From Owenia fusiformis (lineage: Eukaryota; Annelida; Polychaeta; Sabellida; Oweniidae), in NCBI GenBank assembly GCA_903813345.2, contig CAIIXF020000003.1:28661248-28721247 (forward strand): 60,000 bases of DNA, in the 5' to 3' direction. The first letter of the stretch is position 1, and each line of letters begins with the position of its first letter. Both the position numbers and the translations under genes were made by a program. The notes beneath the pieces are model-generated. The model searched no databases. It saw only the letters and a program-made list of their open reading frames with translations, and was not told where the DNA came from. Below are positions 47,451 through 57,800 of the stretch, in pieces.

Positions 47451-47642
47451 CATGTTAATATATAGTGACTCCTTGTAAATGAGGTAACACCATGTTAATA
47501 TGTGGTGACTCCTTGTAAATGAGGTAACACCATGTTAATATGTGGTGACTCCTTGTAAATGAGGTAACACCATGTTAATATGTGGTGACTCCTTGTAAAT
47601 GAGGTAACACCATGTTAATATGTGGTGACTCATTACAAATCC
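47451..47642 (+). repeat. 40-bp tandem repeat, nearly five copies
   Basis: CATGTTAATATGTGGTGACT with CCTTGTAAATGAGGTAACAC. Units two to four are identical and the last is partial. Confidence 0.92.
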
Positions 47643-49189
47643 ATAGTATAGTATTTGGTGACTCTATATAGTGACATAATATGCTGTTTACGTTTTTCAG
47701 ATAAATTTTTATCACGGGTGCAACACCAACAAATACGTTCTTTGAAAATGAAATTTATGAATTTTTAGCTCTGTTTCATTTTTCTAATTTTAACAAAAGG
47801 GAGAACATGTATTTATTTAATTTTTTAAAAGTGCAATGGCCATAATTTGCTAAGATATGCACATACTTTTCTAATATAATACATTTTCCTCATATCAAAT
47901 CAGAAAATACAACACAGCCAGTCCATTCTTATCTAATATAAATTAACCTTTGGTCAAAACATTCTTTAACAATTGACATTTAACAATCTTCTATCAACTG
48001 TTGACATTTAGAAGGACAACGATCTAAAGTCAACAGTTGACATTTGGTAGGTTAACAATCTGAAGTTAACAGTCAATAATTGATACAGGTTAACAGCCTA
48101 ATCTAACAAAGGTCCACTTCTCCATTTAGGCATTCGACTGCTTCCTATATGTATATGTAACAATCTGACATATTGAAATTCTCAATTTGTCACACATTCT
48201 CTGAGTTTTTGTGACTGTATGCAGACTAAATCAAAGATCTATCATAGAAATTATGATTGTGGATATATGTATGTGGTAAATGTTCAAGTCCTAGCAAAGT
48301 GCGCCAAAAACAAGGCCAATTAGAGTATTTCATATTGAAAATGAATGTAGCGTTGGCTGACTTCTTGTGGCTATGGCTAAAGCTGAAATTAATTTGGATA
48401 ATTATTTTTGTTCAGTGACATAGCTGATCTATAACTTTTAGTAAATGATCCCCAGACTTCCCATATTTATGACTACATTCCTTTATGACCCCATAATGCT
48501 GCATTAGTACGAGAGCTAAATGTCACAGTGCTTTTATTAATGAAGTCACATTGCCCAGGAGGTAATACAAAGTACAAATATACTCTAGATTACAAAGAAA
48601 CACAAGTAAATAAGTCGGTTTAGCAGTAAAACCCCTCTATAGTGAACACCTGTGTTAAGAGAACACCTCTGTAAAGCAAACACCTGTCTATGGTAAACAC
48701 ATTGAAGCGTGAACATGTTTTGTCTTATTGGTTGACTGGTCTTATTGCTTTATTATTATTCTCAGAGCCTCTTAATTTGTATTACCCTGATGTTAATATT
48801 CGAAGCCTGTCTCAGAAGTTTTCTCTTGCTTGACAGGTTTTATGTTCTTAAGACTGTTAAGGCTATAAGGAGCATGCACATAGTCAGTTCATGTTAACCA
48901 AATGCTGCACCAAATGTACTGGGATTGTACAATGTTGGCATATTGACATTGAAAAGTGATAAGTTTGCGAATGTCTTCTTGGTACACTTTCAGGTAGCAA
49001 ATCGAGGTTTCTGTCAGAGAAATGACATCCTCTGAATTCATGTGGTTTTGTTCCCTGATTTCAAAAGTTGATCTAATAGAACAAATTGAGAAGAAGCAAT
49101 AAGAAATAACAGCTTGTTGAATGAGAATAAAATCATGAAGTCTTTTAGAAGTGGTTCCCAACTGAACAGTGTATATGTAATGGTCTAAA

Positions 49190-49455
49190 TACACTCCCCT
49201 CCAAAAGTATGGCAAATCCTGACTTCACTTGGGATAACATCTTAAAATCGTTTATATTTCCCTGGATTACATCATGTCAGAATTTTATTACAAAATTGAT
49301 TGGCCCCATCATCCTCTGAACACAGGCCTCCAGAACTCGTACCTTGTTCCAAGAAGGAAGGAACATAGTTGATGATGTCTGGAGTCCTGTGTTCAGAGGA
49401 TGCAGGCCCATACTGCATAGGGACTAGTGATTGCCACATTTTTAAGGGGAGTGTA
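49190..49455. mobile_element. TA-flanked foldback element
   Basis: Outer arms TACACTCCCCTCCAAAAGTA and AAGGGGAGTGTA, and inner arms CATCCTCTGAACACAGG (from about 49309) and CCTGTGTTCAGAGGATG (ending about 49402), give a two-tier inverted repeat. TA at both ends suggests a Tc1/mariner-type miniature element. The open frame at 49369-49569 starts inside it and runs past the end, so it is not a gene. Confidence 0.6.
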
Positions 49456-50372
49456 ATACCACCAAAAATAGGTCAAACAAATAGGTCATGTTTCTTAACA
49501 CAAAGTGAACTAGAGAGGAATATAGAGAAAAGGTGTGTAGTCAGGGAATTGGGAAATGTTGAGGTTTGAAAAGATATATTAATCATGATAGGGATCAGTC
49601 AATTTGTTAATCTATTTAAGACCCTATTGCATTTTAGATGATATATACATTTTTATGGATTCTCAAATTGACTGGTCCTTGTTGTTTTAATGGTACAATG
49701 GCGAGATAGAGTCGGAAGATGTATGTGCGCCATCTATGAAGTAAATATTCATTTGTATTTTTAAAATGAACAAGTTATTGCTATAACTTAAGTGAATTTG
49801 AAGATTGAATCATGATGTTGTTCAGCCTTATAAAGGCAGAGCGTTAAGCTATTGATATATGACATGAATAAATTAAGGGCTAAAACCCCTTGTAAAATTA
49901 TAAAATAAAAATTATATCTATTGTTTTGTTGCAATGCAAAGACCCAATCCCAAGATCTTGTCCCAGGACCCACTCAAAATCCCGGCTCAAAATACAGTGT
50001 ATAAACAAATATTCTCTGAGCTGTCATGGCTTCCCTAAAGATGGCAGTGTAAAACTAGAAATATATATTCTCCACAACACGAATGAGATCAATTCATAAA
50101 TATATTACTTGAAATTAAACCTTTCATTTTGTAAGAACACTCTTTTACACAAAACAATTTATTGCACTTCAAAAGGTGCTACATGTATAATTGTACATGT
50201 ATATCGTGATTGCAGAAGTCTGGGAGGGTGGATGGCCCTATATATATAGACATTGCGGACTAGTGCCAAAATCTGGTTTTTGGGCATCCTGGGTAAATTA
50301 TTTTTAAATTACATCTATTATTACAACTTACCCAATTTTGAAAATGCTAGCCTGAATCTATAGGGAGTTATC

Positions 50373-50482
50373 ATGTACTGTACATTAATCAGTGGATATC
50401 AAGTACTGTACATTAATCAGTGGATATCAAGTACTGTACATCAATCAGTGGATATCAAGTACTGTACATTAATCAGTGGATC
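50373..50482 (+). repeat. 28-bp tandem repeat, about four copies
   Basis: GTACTGTACATTAATCAGTG followed by GATATCAA; almost perfect copies. Confidence 0.9.
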
Positions 50483-51191
50483 TGCCTCCATCCTAACAGT
50501 ATTAAACTTGCATCATCATTACACATTAGACATTGATACATAGGGTTAAAAGGTAGGTTTGTATCAATGCCTTAATGGTGCAAGGGGCATGTAAGGTTAA
50601 CCTTGGACAATGTAGGTTGAGAGGCAGAGATTGAACTCCATGTACTTAAACTCAAGTAGGTCACCAAACATACTATATACAAAACAGAAGCATTAGTTTA
50701 ATAGTAAAATTTATTCTTTACATTAAAATCCATAGAAATTGGATGAAATAAAGGGATGGAAAACTGATTTTATTACCCTTCATATATTGGACGGATACCT
50801 TGTAAATCTATGTATATAAATATATATTTATGATAATAAATATGGCATATAAGAGTCATTTAATTAATACTCATACATACACATGCTCTTAAAATGACCA
50901 CAGTATATACATGAGTATTTATTGATTGACTTGTCTATTCAGTAAGTTGTCATAGAAACATCTATAAAGACAATGAAATGAAAAAAAAGAAATATTTACA
51001 AAATTCTTTGTACAAATTGTCAAGTATTCAAGAACTAAGCATTACGTCACATCTATTTTCCAATTATGTTTTTCTATGGCAGGACACAAATCAAACAGTG
51101 TAGTACACGTATGTGTAATTTAATCAATCAAGACACAATTCTTAAACAATTTTTGGTCACCCTATACATTTTATATTTTCTAACAATATCA

Positions 51192-51197
51192 TTTATT
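51192..51197 (-). terminator. Candidate poly(A) signal for the dynein gene
   Basis: TTTATT on the plus strand reads AATAAA on the minus strand, about 280 bp downstream of the dynein stop. It is the first canonical hexamer I see after the stop. Chance hexamers are frequent in DNA this AT-rich, so the assignment is tentative. Confidence 0.35.
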
Positions 51198-51475
51198 GGT
51201 ATAAAAAACTTTTAAGTTGCTCAAGAGTATTTTCTCAGAATATCACAGTTTACAGAGTGTCCAAAAAGTTGTAGCTCTTGTCACCCCAAAAATAATCATC
51301 CATATTACTTAAAATTCCTTTAAAACACCCTGTAAAAGTCGATATATGGCCTTTCCCATCAGGATATGCAAATCCAATTGTTCATTTCATAGTTCCAATG
51401 GCTTCATAATTTGGCACAGAAAGTTCACATTTAGACAAATTATAGGACTTCCATATATTATAAGAAATCGTTCAT

Positions 51476-51865
51476 CTATTTGATATCACATAATAAGGCC
51501 ACACCACGTAGGATCCAATGATCTGGATTTTGATTGGTCTTCAACTGCACGGCAGCGATATATGTCAAATCGGTTCTACGTGGCTTCTTATAGATGGGGC
51601 ATGCATATAACCGCGCATCTTGTCCACCACTGGTAGTGTTTATTGCGTAAATGTGGATGACGGGAAGAGGTTCAAAAAGAACTTTAGGTTTTGGTTCAAT
51701 CAATTTGCAACCTCTACGATCCCAGCCAGCGCCCTCTAGGAAAAGTCCATAGACATAAACGCCCTCTGCTGGTGGTTGTGTTATGTCATCTTTTGAGTAG
51801 CGAGTCACGTCATTGTGTATAACAACTGTATCCAAGGCCCAGCCCTTGTGAGCTCTTGTCACCTC
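51476..51865 (-). CDS. DNAH5/8: Dynein heavy chain, terminal coding exon with stop
   Basis: A 390 bp exon with 129 codons and a TAG stop. The acceptor ttgtgcttccag sits at 51866-51868 and entry is in phase 0. It encodes [55 protein letters not shown] and the terminus [15 protein letters not shown], which closely matches the family C-terminus. Confidence 0.96.
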   Translation of the reverse strand, partial: EVTRAHKGWALDTVVIHNDVTRYSKDDITQPPAEGVYVYGLFLEGAGWDRRGCKLIEPKPKVLFEPLPVIHIYAINTTSGGQDARLYACPIYKKPRRTDLTYIAAVQLKTNQNPDHWILRGVALLCDIK

Positions 51866-54800
51866 CTGGAAGCACAAAACAAGGTTTTATATTTATATAT
51901 TACAAGTCTTAATTGCGTTTGTGTTTACAAAGCAAGGCAGCAATTCTAAATTTGTATATATTCAATAATATCATAAATAAATGAAACAAAAAAATAAATC
52001 AATTAAGATATACGTAAAAGTAAGGATTTTTCCACAAGTAGGAAGAATTTTCTCAAAATTGGTCAAAATATTTCAATTTTCATGATTTACAATCATTTTA
52101 CCTGTCTCATAGCCGTAAGGAAGCCTTGAGGGTTGAAGAAACCTGTCATCCAGAAAGTGTTAGGACGTCCATCAAACACCCAGGAGTTGAACTGAGAATT
52201 ACGCTCAATCATTTCTGTGAACCAGAACCCTAATGTGCTAGAATCCCAGGAAATCTACAAGAAGTAACTCCAAAATACAATAACAGTGATCATGTTTTTG
52301 AAGATGAAATAATTACTAAAGGAGAGGATTTTGCAATGAATAAGGTATAGACATGAAGTTAATGCTCCTGATTGGAATTAAAATCTGAAACTTTATTTAA
52401 ATTAAAGAGAAAAGCATGGCCCGACCTGAGTAATATTATAATTTGCTGAGACGTATCGTTGATATGTCTTGACCAGCATCAGGATCGGTAGTTTTTTTTG
52501 AGTTGCAATATTGTATTTTCATGAGACAACTTTTTCGTTTTAGTTGTATTTTAAAATTCTTGATGCTAATGGATCAAAACGTACATGACTTTATCAAGGT
52601 AGTATCGCTAATTAATGGTCAATTGTGGCTTGAAAGTGGTAATATATTGAAAATGAAAAAATATCTTGCTTTAATGAACATGTTATTCTATTGCTTTATA
52701 ACCGCATTGACCAATGATCAACATAGAACGTTATACTCCATTAATTTCATCAGTTAACTTCGCTGATAACTGAGCTAAAATAAGAAATGAAAAGAAACAG
52801 GCCACTGTGCTTATATACGAGGGTTGTCCCAGAAGTAATGCACTAATGCACTAGGTCAAATCAATATAAGGATGATAACTATCATGTAAAACATACCTTT
52901 TGCCAGGTAGCTGGTATTTTTGCGTCATACATGGAGTCAAGGGCATTACGTAGAGTTTCACTCATAATAATAGTACCATCTATTGCAAGTTTGAGATCAG
53001 TGAGTGTCGTTCGCACAGTCGATATAACACGCTGCATTCTGTCAACCTCCTGCTTCAGGAAAATGTTCATTGGCTGGAGGATACCCATCTTCTGTAGTCT
53101 GTCTTTCACCTCATGAGGAATGTAATCATTGGGGAGTTTCTCTAACATGTCATCAGCTAAGCGGTAGACTATGGTTTCACGGGTCTCTCCGCCACCACCT
53201 CCACTGTCCTTGGGCTGGATGTCCAAGATTGTATTCAGTATGGTGGATGCAGTTTTAGATGAGTATCTGTAAGGGTAAAGTACAAGGAAGTGTGATTTGT
53301 AAGGTACCTGTGAAATCTTTTTATTTTTTCATTAAAATCAATGTATGTTACTTTTTAAGGGAAAGCATTCATTGTAGACAGTTCCGGGTAGACAGTCATT
53401 ATTTTTGTGTGAAAAAGTTCAAGACCTTCATTAAAATCTGTGCCCTTATCAGGATTCAAAGTCAACATCAACCATTTAATTTTTGAAATCAATATGATGC
53501 TGTCGTTTTATTAATTGAAAATTTATCTGTGACCTGCTCAGTATGAATGATAGTCACAATGGCACATATGGGAAATGATCTGATACATCGGTTAGAACTA
53601 TTCCAGATTAATCAACATTAGTGAAAATATTATCAATCAGTGTAGCTGTTGTAGGGTTTACTCGAGTTGGGCAAAATATGTTTGGATAAAGGTTAAAAGA
53701 ACGTAAATTATTCAAAAAAGTTCAGTACCATCATTCATAACCTATGTTCAGTAAATCAATATTAAAATCACCTGGCATGAGAAAAATATTTTTTATTTCT
53801 TTGTCTAGTAGTTTAAGAAATTGCATCAAAACTTTGATTTCTTGTAACTCTCAACATTTCTGTTAATATGATTGAATATCTAAAGCAGCTTACGTAATGT
53901 CAGCATTGGGATGCAGACCAAATGCTTCAGGGGTATCTGTGGGTGACATCTCATTGATAATATTGAGGTACTCATCGAGTTTCTTGCAACTAGGTATGGT
54001 GTAGCCTTTGTAGAACTGGAAGCTTGGACTGAACATGGGCTCTCCGAACCAGACACGACAGAATGTGTTCAACAGGCGTTTGTCATAGTCATCAGTAACA
54101 CGTCCACCATATTGAATTTCACCAAACATGTAACGCACACATGTCCAGTTGACACCCTGAAATATGAATTTGTGTTTTAGTTGTATCTAATGCATGGTAC
54201 TATCTATGCTCTGTTTCAGCAGACACAAGTAACACAGGAGTGAGAGGGGTGGGGGTTATCAGCTGTCTCCCTTATTGTCTCATAGCTTTCCAAAGATACC
54301 CAAATTGTCCATAGGGACAACTGACTTTTAAACTCCTTAACAAAGGACTTTTTAGGGTTTCCACTCAGGGACTTATATATATGAGCCTTTTACTGAATTT
54401 TTCTCTTACTTTTAGTAAAATCTAATACATGGATTGATGTTTAACAGGAAATTTTCAATGCCTCTATAATTATAATGTGAAAATGAATACAATGTATTTG
54501 ACCAACTTCTATTTTATTAACTAACATGCAATCTTAGAAAATAACTTTGACTTGCTTCAATTTCTAGAAATGATTTTAAAGAATAAATATAAACAGCAGT
54601 TTTATTCAGTAGAGTAATGAAAAAGATGAATTCTATGCAAATATTTATTGAGCATGCTGCAACAATCATTTGGACACCATTACTAAGCCTGTAACTATGT
54701 ACAGTGCTGCCATCTATCTCAATGATGCATTCTGGGAAGAAGTGTGCTGTGTATGATATGTTTTGCTTTATTAAAATTCATTTCTATGCTAAATTTTTGT

Positions 54801-57800
54801 GCTGATTCATAAAATAATCTAGCGCATAAAATATGAATGATATGTCTAGGCTGATGTGCTGTCGAAAAAGATGTGAAGACCCAAATTGGTTTCGATTGGT
54901 TGACTAGCTCACCGACTCCTTCTTTAGGATCTTCATCCGCCACTTCTCATAATGTTGAGAAAACAACTCTCCAGGTCTAAGCGACTGATGTAATAATCAT
55001 CAAATGATTCAAAAGTTATAAACATCAATCTTTTTGGAAGATGAGACATTAATCACAAATCTTTTACGCCCTCCCCGAATATAAATAATTACATTTCATT
55101 GATATCATTCATTTAATAATCTTGCTTTTTCTCCAGCGTAGTAGCCAGCTATATATTCTTACCTTTTTGATATCCATATCATCCAAGTGATTCTGTACAT
55201 ATTGGACACTAGCGTTGAAATCTGATGAGTTGAACTCATATGGAATGTTCCAGCCAAGGGGTCCAAATTTCCTCCTCTCTTGTACACAGGTATGCAAGAA
55301 AGAGACCCCATAGAGCATTGGTTTCCACTGAGGCATGTTTGAAACTTCTAAGAAATCTTGCGTCATGCCCTGGTATGTACGCTTTAAGCCAGCTTTAATA
55401 CCCTGGGGTGGCTCATTCGTAAACTTGATTGATATCTGCAAATAAATATGCAAAAGTAATTAAAATCCAATTATAATATTTTCATCAGTAGATATCTATT
55501 TCAGAAAAACAGCTGTTAACAAGGCATTAACATGAAAAATGTCACCACCTGCCATTTGCTACAAACACCGATCACTGTTACTTTACAGACGCTGACCACT
55601 GTCCACAAAAAGTTTGAGAATATAACTATACGTCACCACTTCTGGTGGTGCCATAAAAATGCTAATAACTGGTATGACTAGGACTGAATGGTCAATGGTG
55701 ATTATATTAGTTATTGAAATAAATAGAGATTATCCTATATGAGGTTCAGGATATTGGGATTATCCCGAGGCCAATATAATATATCTGCCCGAGGGCCGTA
55801 GGTCCCGAGGGAAGATATATTATATTGGCCAAGGGATAATCCCAATATCCTGAACCGACTATTGGATGATCTGTTTATCCCATACCAATCACATTGTTCA
55901 ATTGTTGCAACCAACCATGGAATTATTTTAAAATCTTCATGTCCAGTTTTGTATTCTTGTCCGTAGCCAGATTTTCTTGTTCAAATATTTGATTATTAAC
56001 AGGGCATACTGCTCCTTCCCTTCTCTAAAGCATCAAACAGATCGCGATTGTCTGCGTTTTTCTCCATTGTCGTTTACAGTATGCGAACTGACAAAAAGAA
56101 CCAATACGGGAACAGCGATTATGACGTAGCGGGCAGATATACTATATCTGCCCGTTCGGAGCGGGACGTAAAGCTATATCTGCCCGCTGATGAAAATATA
56201 AGTTTTTACAAACCGGCTTTATGTACCCGTAACACGTCCAAGTATGGGATAAAAACAGATATTCATCTCAATAGAATAAAACATTAATTGTTCATGATGT
56301 CAAAAACGACTGCTATATTGTTATATTAAATTACAACCATTTCAAAAACAGTTAACATTTAACATTAAGCAAATACTGTTAAACAGAACATATTTATCAA
56401 ATCATTCATCATTTTGAACATTGAATTCATATAGAAATAACGTAAGGCAATAGTATCTTTGATTAGGATATTTTGAACCAAATCCGTCAACAAACAAACG
56501 TTTAACAAACGGAAGAATGAACAGAGGGATATATAAACTGATGGATTGAAAATTGGATGGATGGCTTCTCTGTATCTCTACTTGAACTTTGTTTGTTGTG
56601 ATAAATGAGGGTTATGTTTTGGGAGGTTTTGGATATGGGGTATATCCTGAGGGAAATGTAGATATCTTACTGGGGCCCATAAGGTTTCGATTCTATATCC
56701 CGCTGTTATGTAGCTGAAACCTCACTTGTCATGGGATAAAAAGAAATATTTAGTCTTTTGGTATCAAAGGCCAAAATAGATCCTTGTCAAATCATCGGGA
56801 GATGAATAGATAATATATGGTCATTAGGATGAAATGATTGCTTTATGTCAAACTTAAATGTTAATTGATTCAAAAACTCATTCTAATGCTTCACTGTTTA
56901 CGAACCATCATGAAACAAATGTTAAGTCACCATAAAGTAGGATTATTAGTTCTAATTACAACATTGATTTTTACTTATTTGAACGTCCAAAATATGAGCA
57001 AAGAAAATATTATGATAAAAGATGCTTTAAAAGTTGAAGGTGGTGAAGATGCTGAGTACAATGATGAAAAAGTGAAACACATAATGTCAATGACAGCAGA
57101 AGAAATTCAGGAATCCTATACAAATGATTGCTCCAACACCAAGATCGATAAGTGGGTTCAACAAGAAAGAACTGAGATTGAAGATGAAGTATCTAACATA
57201 AAAGGACACAGACTCCCAGATATCATCCTGATTGGTATGTTTAAAGGAGGTACTGGTACGCTAAACACATGGTTGCCAAGCCACCCACAGGTTGCTAGGG
57301 TAAAACTTTCTGGTTACTATGCAACTGATGAAAAGTATAAGTTGAGTCATAGAGAGCACTTGTTACTGATGCCAAATGTCTCAGATGATGAAATAATATA
57401 TGAACGATGCACTGAATGTTTCACTAAACAAGCCGCGAGAGAAAGAATCTTAGCTGCATATCCACAAAGAAATGTTAAGCTTTTTGTGATGGTTCGTGAT
57501 CCAATAGAGCGGCTAATATCTGGATATGTACAAAATGTTATCCAAAACAAGACAACAAAAAACAAAGTGCAAATAAAGAAAACTTTTGAAGAATATATAT
57601 TCTACTCAAATGGGACCATACGAACAGATACAGAATATTTTCAAAAAAGTTTTTATGTAGCTCATTTTGCAAAATGGCTAATGCTATTCCCAAAGGAAAA
57701 CATTCATTTAATTGATGCAGAAATATTCACGAAAACCCCATGGATAGAACTCCAGAAAATAGAACAGTTACTAAAAATTGATCACTTCTTCACGAAGGAT

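Larger units (their letters stand above)
44736..51190. other. Spacer between convergent genes
   Basis: Tandem repeats, foldback elements and AT-rich DNA separate the plus-strand gene from the minus-strand dynein. Degenerate AACAATCTGAAGTTAACAG-type repeats with inverted CAACTGTTGACATTT lie at about 47960-48090. No exon is recognised. Confidence 0.5.

Noticed and set aside
54719-54943. Minus-strand frame reading [18 protein letters not shown] in a dynein intron
   Set aside because: The flanking dynein exons join perfectly in phase without it, and it lacks acceptor and donor sites; its start is not ATG.
57347-57565. Minus-strand frame inside the sulfotransferase gene
   Set aside because: Antisense shadow of a conserved coding region.
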